Origin: Enterobacter mori LMG 25706
GTDB lineage: Bacteria; Pseudomonadota; Gammaproteobacteria; Enterobacterales; Enterobacteriaceae
DNA length: 43,625 nt
Assembly (NCBI RefSeq): GCF_000211415.1
Contig: NZ_GL890778.1
Span: 219,068 to 262,692, forward strand
Reading direction: 5' to 3'
The notes under the pieces are model-generated. The model was not told the DNA's origin, did not search any database, and saw only the letters and a list, made by a program, of their open reading frames with translations. How positions within the stretch are numbered: position 1 is the stretch's first letter; each line of letters opens with the position of its first letter. Position numbers and translations under genes: made by a program. Below are positions 1 through 8,301 of this stretch, one piece after another.

Positions 1-1
1 T

Positions 2-493
2 TTATCCAAGCCGATAATGCATCAGATAATACTCTCCGTCCGGAGAATCACCCGTCGCCTCGATGTGCCAGCCGTGTCGCTGGTAAAACGCAACAGCACG
101 CGCATTCTTGACCAGACACTTAAGCGAACCCGTACTGGTAAACGTTTTCTGCACATGTTCCAGGAGCACATGCCCGACCCCGAGGCTTTGATACTGCGGG
201 GCAACAAACAGGTTGTGCAGAAAATTATCGTTCGTCCAGACGGAGGCGAAGCCAAGTCGATGCCCGTCCTGCACCGCCACCCAAACTTCTTCGTCGAGGA
301 TTGCGGCGTCAAAGTCCTCAAGCTGCCATTCCGCACCGTTCAACCATGGCCAGGCGTCGCGCCGGGCATGCAGGTAAATCGTGCGAAGGAAAGGACGATC
401 GCTCTCCTGCCAGGCACGAACCAGGATCGTATTAGCGGTGATAGAAGATATCTCCGTTATAGGCCTTATGGATTTTTCCATCGGCATCGCCAA
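2..493 (-). CDS. GNAT family N-acetyltransferase
   Basis: Predicted acyl-CoA-dependent N-acetyltransferase of unknown substrate. The GNAT core is visible: the acetyl-CoA loop QSLGVG at residues 102-107, preceded by the strand LHNLFVAP, then N130 and the AVAFYQRHGW segment (133-142) typical of motif B. The domain starts near residue 24, so the family part is complete and the stop codon lies inside the window. The start is uncertain. The longest frame opens with TTG, with in-frame ATGs at 487 and 481, and all of these overlap the 3' end of rcnB by 50-62 bases. A GGAG lies inside the rcnB end, but no ATG, GTG or TTG follows it at a good distance. The gene is probably translated from the rcnB transcript. 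Substrate cannot be inferred. Confidence 0.8.
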   Translation of the reverse strand: MAMPMEKSIRPITEISSITANTILVRAWQESDRPFLRTIYLHARRDAWPWLNGAEWQLEDFDAAILDEEVWVAVQDGHRLGFASVWTNDNFLHNLFVAPQYQSLGVGHVLLEHVQKTFTSTGSLKCLVKNARAVAFYQRHGWHIEATGDSPDGEYYLMHYRLG

Positions 494-764
494 TCAGCAC
501 GTAGTTCTCACCCATGTAGGTCCAGTGTGTTCCGGCATCCGGCGCTGGCAGGTTACGCAGCTGGTACTGTTTGATGGTGTACTCGGGCGTTTGATACTGA
601 GCTGGCGCCGTGTCGCCAATCTTGAATTTTGTGAAGTCAGCGATGAACTCTTGTTCTTCATAGGCTTTGATGCCAGAAGGTGCTGCAGCCGTTTGCGGAG
701 CAGAAAGTGCGGAGCCCGCCAGAGACAGTAGTACACCCAGAAGCAGCAATTTACGCTTAGCCAT
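432..764 (-). CDS. rcnB: RcnB-family periplasmic nickel/cobalt homeostasis protein
   Basis: Small periplasmic protein of the RcnB (YohN) family, which in E. coli modulates nickel and cobalt efflux by RcnA. The 110-residue product has an N-terminal signal peptide (positive MAKRK, hydrophobic core, cleavage near SALSA at about residue 22). The conserved C-terminal half carries YxIKQxQLRNLPAPDAGTHW, YVLI and the terminal FYHR, very close to the K-12 protein as recalled (112 residues). The start is supported by GGAG just upstream (TGGAGAAAAA then ATG). rcnA and rcnR, which sit beside it in K-12, are absent upstream; the next gene is a wza homologue about 490 bases away. The efflux partner must be elsewhere or missing. 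A GNAT gene overlaps its 3' end. Confidence 0.88.
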   Translation of the reverse strand: MAKRKLLLLGVLLSLAGSALSAPQTAAAPSGIKAYEEQEFIADFTKFKIGDTAPAQYQTPEYTIKQYQLRNLPAPDAGTHWTYMGENYVLIGDADGKIHKAYNGDIFYHR

Positions 765-1254
765 TTTTTCTCCAGTGATATCGTTACAGATACATTTCGT
801 CTGCGGGTTTTAGTATGCGCGGCAGACGGTCCATTTTAAGTATCAAAACATGGTGTGTTTGAAAAAAAATGTAACAAAACTGAACGGTTTTGTGTAGTCG
901 CAACAAAGAAAATACATAGCGGCCGTGAATGATATTTGTGTTTTATATTTAATGTATTTATTGATCTATTAATTAATTCTGAAAACGCATGACTACTTCA
1001 AAATTGGACCGTTAAGCGAATGCTTTCCCATAGTAGAACGTTTAATATCGGCCCGGCACGACTTGTTATGACGTCTGATTCCCGGCTCAATAGAGCGGGT
1101 CGCTTTAGACGATTCATTATCTGGTCACTGCGTTGACAATACTCTTTATTAACACATTGTAATTCATTTAATTTAATGAATTATATGGTTATTTATATTA
1201 AATAAAATTGTCGTTCATACGATAAGCACAATGATAAAAGATATGTTTATATAA
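765..1254. other. AT-rich intergenic region between rcnB and the wza homologue
   Basis: 490 bases without a credible ORF. It must hold the divergent promoters of rcnB (leftward) and the wza-wzb-wzc cassette (rightward). Visible structures are a bulged hairpin at 1081-1099 (CCC and GCTC pairing with GAGC and GGG around an AATA loop), a perfect TTGACA at 1133-1138, and an 8-base inverted repeat at 1161-1168 and 1175-1182. I found no JUMPstart/ops element of the kind that often precedes polysaccharide operons. Confidence 0.6.
1133..1163 (+). promoter_or_regulatory. Candidate sigma-70 promoter for the wza-wzb-wzc cassette
   Basis: A perfect TTGACA (-35) at 1133-1138 is followed by TGTAAT (5 of 6 to the -10 consensus) at 1158-1163, but the spacer is 19 bases, longer than ideal. 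The 8-base inverted repeat 1161-1182 begins inside the -10, so a regulator bound there could block the promoter. Prediction only. Confidence 0.3.
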
Positions 1255-2394
1255 ATGAAAAACACAACGGTATTTTCCTTTTTATTTCTTGCAATAAGCC
1301 AGTTAACAGGCTGTGTATTTTCACCGGGCCAGGATTTAGCCATGACCGGAAAAAATGTTATTGCAACAGAAGATAAAGATTATCAGCTTGATAAACACGT
1401 GGAAATTTATCCACTGACCCCAGTATTGATTGAACAATTACGCCCGCCCGTATCAAAATCTCAGGCAAATCCTAATCTTGATGAGCAGGTTAAAAACTGG
1501 GAATACCGAATCGGCACCGGTGACATCCTGACGGTCACCGTCTGGGATCATCCTGAGTTGACGACGCCAGCAGGGCAGTACCGTAGCGCAAGTGACGCGG
1601 GAAACTGGGTCAACGCGGACGGTACGCTCTTTTATCCCTACGTTGGGAAACTGCATGTGGCAGGAAAAACGGTTTCGGAGGTACGTGAAGAGATTACCGC
1701 GCGGCTGGATAAATTCATTGAGAGCCCCCAGGTGGATGTCAGCATCGCCTCTTTCCGTTCGCAAAAAGCCTACGTGACGGGAGAAGTCGCGAAATCTGGC
1801 CAACAATCCATCACCAACATCCCCTTGACCGTGATGGACGCGGTCAATGCCGCTGGCGGTCTTTCAGTGGACGCCGACTGGCGCAATGTCGTTCTCACCC
1901 ACAATGGCCAGGATTCCCGCCTTTCGCTGTATGCCCTGATGCAACTCGGCGATTTAACACAAAACAAACTGCTCTATCCTGGCGATATCCTGTTTGTACC
2001 GCGTAATGATGCCCTGAAAGTCTTTGTCATGGGCGAAGTGGTTAAGCAGAGCACGCTGAAGATGGATCGCAGTGGGATGACGCTGGCGGAGGCGCTGGGC
2101 AATGCGGGCGGCCTGAACCAGAACATGGCTGATGCAACCGGCATTTTTGTCATTCGCTCGGTGCATCAAAAAAGCCAGACGGACATCATCGCGAAAATTT
2201 ATCAGCTCAATGCGAAAGATGCGTCGGCGATGGTATTGGGCACTGAATTCCAGCTCGAGCCGTATGACATTGTCTACGTGACAACGGCACCGTTGTCGCG
2301 CTGGAATCGCGTTATTACGCAGCTTGTGCCGACCATCAGTGGCGTACATGACCTGACCGAAACGGTTCGTTACATCCGATCCTGGCCGCAATAA
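1255..2394 (+). CDS. wza: Wza/GfcE-type outer-membrane polysaccharide export lipoprotein
   Basis: Outer-membrane channel lipoprotein that exports capsule or exopolysaccharide across the periplasm and outer membrane with its Wzc partner. At 379 residues it matches the usual Wza length. A lipobox (LTGC, Cys near residue 19) follows a short signal peptide. The polysaccharide export (PES) domain starts near [21 protein letters not shown] (about 82-103), followed by SLBB-type repeats ([39 protein letters not shown]). The C-terminal segment ending RYIRSWPQ corresponds to the amphipathic barrel helix of Wza. First gene of a tight wza-wzb-wzc set; the stop overlaps the wzb start by one base. In K-12 the colanic wza lies beyond mdtA, so this is probably an extra copy (GfcE-like). 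No Shine-Dalgarno is evident before the ATG. Confidence 0.9.
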   Translation: MKNTTVFSFLFLAISQLTGCVFSPGQDLAMTGKNVIATEDKDYQLDKHVEIYPLTPVLIEQLRPPVSKSQANPNLDEQVKNWEYRIGTGDILTVTVWDHPELTTPAGQYRSASDAGNWVNADGTLFYPYVGKLHVAGKTVSEVREEITARLDKFIESPQVDVSIASFRSQKAYVTGEVAKSGQQSITNIPLTVMDAVNAAGGLSVDADWRNVVLTHNGQDSRLSLYALMQLGDLTQNKLLYPGDILFVPRNDALKVFVMGEVVKQSTLKMDRSGMTLAEALGNAGGLNQNMADATGIFVIRSVHQKSQTDIIAKIYQLNAKDASAMVLGTEFQLEPYDIVYVTTAPLSRWNRVITQLVPTISGVHDLTETVRYIRSWPQ

Positions 2395-2834
2395 TGTTCA
2401 ACTCAATCTTAGTGGTTTGCACGGGCAATATTTGCCGCTCCCCGATGGGGGAGCGCCTGTTGCGTCAGCAATTACCCGGGAAACAGGTGACCTCAGCAGG
2501 TATTTTCGGTCTTGAGGGACATCCGGCAGATGCGGTTGCTCAGGATGTTGCCTGGCATCATGGTGTCTCGCTAGACGATCACGTGGGGCGCAAGCTGACG
2601 CGCAGTTTGCTGCAAAAATCCGATCTGATTCTGGTGATGGAGCCTGAACATCTTCGTTTTATTGCTGCTATGGCTCCGGAGAACCGTGGGAAATCACTGC
2701 TATTTGGACAATGGCTGGAGACAAAGGATATTCCCGATCCCTACCGCAAAAGCCGTGATGCTTTCGAATATGTTTTCGGGCAGTTGGGAAAAGCCAGTCA
2801 GGAATGGGCTCGTCGTTTGAGTCAAAAGGAATAA
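2394..2834 (+). CDS. wzb: Low-molecular-weight protein-tyrosine phosphatase (Wzb/Etp)
   Basis: Cytoplasmic phosphatase that dephosphorylates the tyrosine autokinase encoded next to it, cycling the kinase during polysaccharide assembly. The LMW-PTP signature is complete: the nucleophilic Cys9 and Arg15 in VVCTGNICRS, and the general acid Asp115 in DIPDPYRKS. Length is 146 residues, against about 147-148 in Wzb/Etp. The start codon shares one base with the wza stop (TAATG), implying translational coupling, and wzc follows after 7 bases. Whether it is called wzb or etp depends on phylogeny, which I cannot run. Confidence 0.92.
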   Translation: MFNSILVVCTGNICRSPMGERLLRQQLPGKQVTSAGIFGLEGHPADAVAQDVAWHHGVSLDDHVGRKLTRSLLQKSDLILVMEPEHLRFIAAMAPENRGKSLLFGQWLETKDIPDPYRKSRDAFEYVFGQLGKASQEWARRLSQKE

Positions 2835-2841
2835 AGCAGCA

Positions 2842-5040
2842 ATGCCATCTTATACTTCAGAGACATATGGTGCAGCGGCACCGCAAAATAATGAAATTAA
2901 TCTTCTGCAACTGCTTGCTGAGATATTCGATCATCGGGTGATGATAGTCCTGGTAACACTCCTGTTTACGGTGTGCGCGGGATTCTATGCATTTTCTGTC
3001 CCCCCTGTCTATCAGGCTGACGCGCTTGTGCAGATAGAAGCGAAGCAGGATAACTCATTGCTGAAAAGCTTAAGCCAGTTCGGATCCGATCTTTCGCCAG
3101 ACGTTGCACCGGAAATCTTGCTGATAAAATCGCGAATGATCCTCGGGAAGACCGTGGATGAATTGGGGCTAATGTACGGGGTTAAGCGCCGCGTTACCCC
3201 ATACGTGGGGCATCTGTGGGCACGTTTTCGCCCCAGCGAGCCAGGTCACCTGACCATCGGTGAACTTACCATCCCCCGACAGGGTGGCAAACCGCAAGAG
3301 CTTATGCTGACCGTGCTGGAGCAGGGACGGTATCACCTTGAGGGCGAAAGCTTCGAGGCTGTGGGCACGGTCGGAAAAACGCTGCTCAAAGACGGTGTCT
3401 CTCTTCTGGTGACATCTCTCAGCGCTGCACCAGGCACGCAGTTTTCGCTCAAAACCATTACAAAGCTTGAAGCCATCAACGCGCTTCAGAAAGGGCTCAC
3501 CGTTGCGGAATCAGCGAAACAGAGCGGAATGATCGCGTTAACGCTGACGGGCGAAGAACCTGGCAAGATTGCCGTGGTACTGAATACGATTGCAGAAAAT
3601 TTCCTCAATCAGAATATTGAACGTCAGGAAGCCCGGGATGCCCGCAGCCTGACCTTTTTACAGCATCAGTTACCGAAAATCAGTCACGAGCTGGATCAGG
3701 CCGAAGCGCGGCTGAATGTATACCGTGAGCAGCGTGATTCCGTCGATTTATCCCTGGAGGCGAAGTCCGTTCTCGATCAGGTTGTTAATGTGGAGAATCA
3801 GCTCAACGAGCTGACGTTCCGCGAAGCGGAGATCTCACAGCTTTTCAAAAAGGATCACCCAACCTATCGCGCATTACGCGAAAAGCGCCAAACCCTTGAG
3901 AAGCAGCGTGCCCGCCTGAACGATCGCGTATCAACCATGCCCTCCACACAGCAGGAAATTTTGCGTTTGAGCCGGGATGTTGAATCCGGGCGCGCCATTT
4001 ACCTGCAGTTATTAACGCGTCAGCAAGAGCTCAATATCTCTCGCTCCAGCGCGATCGGAAACGTGCGGATCATTGACGCTGCGGTTACGCAACCTGAACC
4101 CATAAAACCACGAAAAGCAATTATTATCGTGCTTGGCATGCTGTTGGGACTGATATTCTCCAGCGGCTTTGTATTGGTTCTTGCTGCCTTTAAACAGGGA
4201 ATAACCTCGTCTGAGCAACTGGAAGTGCAGGGGATGCCGGTCCTGGCGACGCTGCCGCGCTCGGTATGGCTCTGGAAAAAAACGCATCTGCGCAAAATGA
4301 GTTTCCTGGATTCTCGCTGGAGACACAAAACGTCGAATGTGCCCTTTCTACCCATCGAAAGGCCAGCAGATATTTTTATCGAAGCAATGCGCGGGTTGCG
4401 TACCAGTCTGCACTTCACCATGATGGACGTCACAAATCAGATTGTCGTCTTTATTGGCCCCACACAGGATTGCGGCAAAACGCTGGTCAGTACCGCACTG
4501 GCAGCGCTGGCTTCTCAGGCCGGCCAGCGGGTGCTCTTTATTGACGCGGATATGCGTCAGGGCTACGTGCATAACATCTGTCAACTGAACAACCATTGCG
4601 GATTGTCCTCAGTCCTTGAGGGCGATGTTAAATGGCAGGACGCGATCCAGCGCTTTGAGAAAGGCGGATTTGATGTTTTAACCTGCGGTCAACAGCCTTC
4701 GCTTCCTGTGGAGTTGCTTATGGGGGAGCGCTTTAACAACGCCATGTCGCAGATGAACGGGCATTATGACATCGTGATTGTTGACACCCCGCCGGTGCTA
4801 GCCGTCACGGATGCCTTACTGATTGCCAAAGCGGCGGCAATCACCTTACTGGTTGCACGCTTTGGTAAAACCAGTGTGAAAGAGATTGAGCACTGTCTAA
4901 AACGCCTGCAGCAAATGGGCGTGCAGGTGAATGGCGCTATTCTTAATGATATCGTGAAGTCCGCCTCGCTCTATTATAACTCGGGGTACAGCCATTACGA
5001 CTACGGCTATACCCCGAAGGAAAAGCAGCGTGAGGGTTAG
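2842..5040 (+). CDS. wzc: Bacterial tyrosine autokinase Wzc/Etk, polysaccharide co-polymerase
   Basis: Inner-membrane PCP-2a protein with a C-terminal BY-kinase that works with Wza to control chain length and export. At 732 residues it is normal for the family. Order: N-terminal Wzz domain with a membrane helix near 33-52; a periplasmic coiled-coil region about 255-400; a second membrane helix near 425-448; then the kinase domain with Walker A GPTQDCGKT (539-547), Walker A' VLFIDADMR (564-572) and Walker B DIVIVDTPP (643-651). The tail carries the expected tyrosine cluster (Tyr 711, 712, 716, 719, 721, 723), the autophosphorylation region dephosphorylated by the Wzb-type enzyme. No glycosyltransferase, Wzx or Wzy follows; the next gene is convergent and overlaps its stop by 3 bases. 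Confidence 0.92.
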   Translation: MPSYTSETYGAAAPQNNEINLLQLLAEIFDHRVMIVLVTLLFTVCAGFYAFSVPPVYQADALVQIEAKQDNSLLKSLSQFGSDLSPDVAPEILLIKSRMILGKTVDELGLMYGVKRRVTPYVGHLWARFRPSEPGHLTIGELTIPRQGGKPQELMLTVLEQGRYHLEGESFEAVGTVGKTLLKDGVSLLVTSLSAAPGTQFSLKTITKLEAINALQKGLTVAESAKQSGMIALTLTGEEPGKIAVVLNTIAENFLNQNIERQEARDARSLTFLQHQLPKISHELDQAEARLNVYREQRDSVDLSLEAKSVLDQVVNVENQLNELTFREAEISQLFKKDHPTYRALREKRQTLEKQRARLNDRVSTMPSTQQEILRLSRDVESGRAIYLQLLTRQQELNISRSSAIGNVRIIDAAVTQPEPIKPRKAIIIVLGMLLGLIFSSGFVLVLAAFKQGITSSEQLEVQGMPVLATLPRSVWLWKKTHLRKMSFLDSRWRHKTSNVPFLPIERPADIFIEAMRGLRTSLHFTMMDVTNQIVVFIGPTQDCGKTLVSTALAALASQAGQRVLFIDADMRQGYVHNICQLNNHCGLSSVLEGDVKWQDAIQRFEKGGFDVLTCGQQPSLPVELLMGERFNNAMSQMNGHYDIVIVDTPPVLAVTDALLIAKAAAITLLVARFGKTSVKEIEHCLKRLQQMGVQVNGAILNDIVKSASLYYNSGYSHYDYGYTPKEKQREG

Positions 5041-6380
5041 TGCTTCACCAGCGTAGCGAAGTAGTAGACCAGGGGAATGGCAAGGATCCACAGACCAACG
5101 GGGATTTCGCGCCATTTCCCGGCGATCGCTTTGATCACGATGTAAAACAGCAAACCGCCAGCAATTCCTGTCCCGAAGCTGTTGGCAATCAGCGTTATCA
5201 TGACCATCATCAGCACCGGCAGGCCGTCGGTGAAGTTCGCCAGATCAACCTTACGTAAGCCGCTAAACATATTCAGTCCAATGAGGATCAGCGCCGGTGC
5301 GGTGGCTTCTTTTGGGATCATAAGTGCAACAGGCGTAAACAGCAACATCAGCAGGAACATCACCGCTGCAGCCAGTGCCGTCATGCCCGTTTTACCGCCC
5401 GCTTCAGCAGCAGCCGAAGATTCGATCAGCGCCGTCGCGGCTGGAATACCGACCCACGGACCTACCGCAGCGGCAATGGAGTCCACCATAAACGGACGGT
5501 TGATATGCGGCATGTTGCCTTCGTCATCCAGTAATCCCGCCTCACCACCAACAGCCAGCGTGGTGCCCATGGTGGAGAAAAATTCTGACGCAAAGAAGAC
5601 AAACAGGAAGGGCAGGAAGGCAATGTTCAGCGCCCCGAGCATATCAATGTGGCCGATAACCGGGGCCAGAGAATGCGGCATATCAATAAACTGACCAGGA
5701 AGTTTTGTCACGCCCAGCGGAATACCGACCAGGGTGGCGAATAGAATGGCCCACAGTATTGCCCCTGGAATGCGGCGCGCCTGTAACGCGATGGCGAGGA
5801 AGAGACCCGCTAACGCGACCAGCGCCGCCGGTGACAGGAAATCTCCCAGCATCAGGGCATTCGTTTTCGCGTTTGCCAATACCAGCCCGGCGTTACGAAA
5901 GCCGAGCACGGCAACAAACAGGCCGATGGAGGCCGTCAACCCCAGCTTGATGGATTGCGGGACCGAGCGGGTGACGACTTCACGCAGCCCAAAGCGGGTT
6001 AGCAGGAAGAATAAAATCCCTGACCAGCAGGCGATGCCGAGACCAATTTGCCAGCCAATACCTTCGCTGCCCGCAAGCGTGACGCCGACCAGGACCGAAC
6101 CGCCAATACCGGGCCCGACGATAAAGGGCAGGTTAGCATAGAAAGCCATCAGCAGCGTTCCGGCAACGAAGACCAGAATGGTGCCCGTCGTTGCCGCGCC
6201 TTTATCCATTCCTCCGACCGCCAGTAGCCCCGGGATCACCACAAGCAGGTAGGCGGCGGCGAGAAAACCGGTGATGCCAGCCAGGCACTCGGTGCGTACG
6301 GTGCTGCCACGCGCATGCAGTGCAAAACGGCGTTCTAGCCAGCTCCCTGGTGCTGGCGAATTAACGGTGTTGTCGGCCAT
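5037..6380 (-). CDS. NCS2 (AzgA-like) purine permease, probably adenine/hypoxanthine
   Basis: Multi-pass inner-membrane proton symporter of the NCS2/AzgA family, predicted to import a purine base. The sequence is hydrophobic throughout (12-14 segments) and carries the family motif region EFFSTMGTTLAVGGEAGLLDDEGN and the SSAAAEAGGKTGMTAL loop. It is encoded directly after adenine deaminase on the same strand, so adenine is the likeliest substrate. I chose the ATG at 6380 (447 residues) because AAGGAG stands nine bases upstream. The longer frame from 6401 overlaps the deaminase stop (TAATG) but has no good ribosome site. The last codons overlap the convergent wzc stop. Confidence 0.88.
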   Translation of the reverse strand: MADNTVNSPAPGSWLERRFALHARGSTVRTECLAGITGFLAAAYLLVVIPGLLAVGGMDKGAATTGTILVFVAGTLLMAFYANLPFIVGPGIGGSVLVGVTLAGSEGIGWQIGLGIACWSGILFFLLTRFGLREVVTRSVPQSIKLGLTASIGLFVAVLGFRNAGLVLANAKTNALMLGDFLSPAALVALAGLFLAIALQARRIPGAILWAILFATLVGIPLGVTKLPGQFIDMPHSLAPVIGHIDMLGALNIAFLPFLFVFFASEFFSTMGTTLAVGGEAGLLDDEGNMPHINRPFMVDSIAAAVGPWVGIPAATALIESSAAAEAGGKTGMTALAAAVMFLLMLLFTPVALMIPKEATAPALILIGLNMFSGLRKVDLANFTDGLPVLMMVMITLIANSFGTGIAGGLLFYIVIKAIAGKWREIPVGLWILAIPLVYYFATLVKH

Positions 6381-6400
6381 TATCCGGCTCTCCTTCGGCA

Positions 6401-8179
6401 TTATTGTGTGTTGTCCGGGATTTCCCGGTAAGAAATTAACGGATCGACAATCTGGCGCGTCGTCCCATCGGTCAGTCCAAGATCGGTCAAATGCGGACCG
6501 GCGTTGCAGGCAAGACAGGTGCCCTCTATGGCTTTAAAGACCCGATACGGCGGTTCCCAGTCGGCAATCAAATTGCTACGCTCGCGCAGTTCCCTGAACT
6601 GGCGAGCCAGCTCATCAGGCGGCAGTTCCGAAAGCATCCCCGCAATCGGCATGGCGACGTGGGCGATGACGTCGCCATCCTGTACCAGCGCCATCCCGCC
6701 GCCGCTCTGGATAAGCATGTTGGCAGCCAGCGCCATGTCGTGCGGATCGCGGCCCAGCACCACCAGATTGTGAGAGTCGTGAGAATAGCTGGTGGCAATG
6801 GCCCCACGCAGTTCACCCCAGCCTTCGAGCAGGGCGAGTTGTGGTTTCGCCGCATGGCGCGCGTGGCGATGCTGAACCCAGATCAGGCTAAAGCCATCCG
6901 GGATCGCTACTACGCCGTGACGTACCTGCGCGTCAACTTCACCCCACTGCGTGAAGCGTGCGCCGCTGATATGGCGCAAGCGCGCCACACCGTGTTTCGC
7001 GTTGTCGATTTTCATACGGAAATCATCGTCTGCCAGTGCAGACAGCCGCACGGTATCACGCGGGAGGGGCAATATCCTGTCAACGATGGGTTCAATCATT
7101 GCCCCGTCGCGCGCAATCAGCTTACCGGCGACATACACCTGACGAGCCGTCAGCTTTTCAAGCGAGTCAAACGCCACCAGATCCGCGCGACGCCCGGCGG
7201 CAATCAGCCCCAGATCGTTACGCTGCAGGCGAATGGCGGCGTTCAGCGTGGCGAAACGCAGCGCGTGCGTCGCCGGTAATCCGTGTTCAATCAGCAGGTT
7301 CAGCAGCGCAACGATCCCCCCTTTTTCCAGCAGTATATCGGGCGGGACATCGTCGGTGCAGACCGTAATTTGTGAAGAAAGGTGGGGCAGGGATTTCAGG
7401 GCGCTTACGATATCGGGCAGCAGATAAGGATGCGAGCCGCGGATCTCCAGCGTCAGCCCGGCGCGCAGTTTTTCCAGCGCATCGTCTGCGGAGGTCAGCT
7501 CGTGATCGGAGGTCACGCCTGCGGCCAGATAAGCCTGTAAATCCGCACCGTGAAGCCCGCGCGCGTGGCCTTCAATCAACTTTCCGCTGTCCAGCCCGGC
7601 CTGCATAATTTCCAGCATGCGTTGGCTGCCGTTAAGCACGCCGTGCATATCCATCACTTCCGCCACGCCGCGCACTTCCGGCCATCCGAGCAGGGTATCC
7701 ATCTCTTTCCCTGCGAAATCTGCGCCAGACATCTCCAGCCCCGGTGTCGACGGCACGCTTGATGGCGCAGCGACCATCACCTGCAGCGGCAGGTTACGAC
7801 TGGCCTCAATGGCAAAACGTACGCCTGCAATGCCCAGCACGTTCGCCAGCTCATGCGGATCCCAGAATACGGCGGTGGTGCCCTGTGCCAGCACAATCTC
7901 TGCATAGCGAGCAGGAAGCAGGTGTGAACTCTCCAGATGCACATGCGTATCCATCAGTCCCGGAGAGAGATACCGGTTGTTCAGATCGTGCGTCTCACGC
8001 GCATCGCTGCGGCTGCCGCGCGGATGAACGCTGGCGATAAGGCCGCCCACGATGCCGACATCGGCGTCGCGGATCTCACCCGTGGCCATATCAACAATGC
8101 GGGTGTGTGTAAGCAGTAGGTCGAACGGCATTTCACCGCGTGCAGCCTGGACGGCACGGCGTCGGGTTTCGGCACTCAT
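6401..8179 (-). CDS. ade: Adenine deaminase
   Basis: Amidohydrolase-superfamily enzyme predicted to convert adenine to hypoxanthine and ammonia (EC 3.5.4.2). At 592 residues it is close to the K-12 enzyme YicP/Ade. The metal site signature DTHVHLESS is at 77-85 (His79, His81), followed by GTTAVFWDPHE, the GHARGLHG segment with its metal-binding His, and TVCTDDVPPD. A C-terminal adenine deaminase domain contains SYSHDSHNLVVLG and TCLACNAGPH. It forms a probable operon with the purine permease (one-base stop/start overlap at the longest frame) and diverges from a LysR-type gene. A PurR-like operator and a second palindrome lie in the shared upstream region. Enterobacteria can carry another ade (yicP), so this may be a paralogue. 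Confidence 0.93.
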   Translation of the reverse strand: MSAETRRRAVQAARGEMPFDLLLTHTRIVDMATGEIRDADVGIVGGLIASVHPRGSRSDARETHDLNNRYLSPGLMDTHVHLESSHLLPARYAEIVLAQGTTAVFWDPHELANVLGIAGVRFAIEASRNLPLQVMVAAPSSVPSTPGLEMSGADFAGKEMDTLLGWPEVRGVAEVMDMHGVLNGSQRMLEIMQAGLDSGKLIEGHARGLHGADLQAYLAAGVTSDHELTSADDALEKLRAGLTLEIRGSHPYLLPDIVSALKSLPHLSSQITVCTDDVPPDILLEKGGIVALLNLLIEHGLPATHALRFATLNAAIRLQRNDLGLIAAGRRADLVAFDSLEKLTARQVYVAGKLIARDGAMIEPIVDRILPLPRDTVRLSALADDDFRMKIDNAKHGVARLRHISGARFTQWGEVDAQVRHGVVAIPDGFSLIWVQHRHARHAAKPQLALLEGWGELRGAIATSYSHDSHNLVVLGRDPHDMALAANMLIQSGGGMALVQDGDVIAHVAMPIAGMLSELPPDELARQFRELRERSNLIADWEPPYRVFKAIEGTCLACNAGPHLTDLGLTDGTTRQIVDPLISYREIPDNTQ

Positions 8180-8227
8180 GTAATTAACGGTTCCAGCATG
8201 AAAATAATGGCGTTACTCTATGCACGC

Positions 8228-8241
8228 GGCAAACGTTTGCC
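8228..8241. promoter_or_regulatory. PurR-like operator upstream of ade
   Basis: A perfect 14-base palindrome, GGCAAACGTTTGCC, lies 49 bases upstream of the ade start. Its core GCAAACGTTTGC equals the PurR operator consensus core of Enterobacterales (ACGCAAACGTTTGCGT). It sits where a repressor would block an ade promoter, so the purine salvage pair is probably repressed by PurR with hypoxanthine or guanine. Confidence 0.75.
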
Positions 8242-8245
8242 CAGC

Positions 8246-8260
8246 TGATAAAATTTATCA
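8246..8260. promoter_or_regulatory. 15-base palindrome, candidate LysR-type operator
   Basis: TGATAAAATTTATCA is a perfect inverted repeat of 7-base arms around one A, between the divergent ade and LysR-family genes and 4 bases from the PurR-like site. Its position and dyad symmetry (T-N-A ends) fit the activator site of the neighbouring LysR protein. Function is inferred from location. Confidence 0.5.
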
Positions 8261-8301
8261 CCCGATAACCCCGGCTTATTCTGCGACGCGTGTAAACGAT
8301 A

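Noticed and set aside
6491..7279. 262-codon plus-strand frame opposite ade
   Set aside because: Shadow of adenine deaminase; low complexity and no ribosome site.
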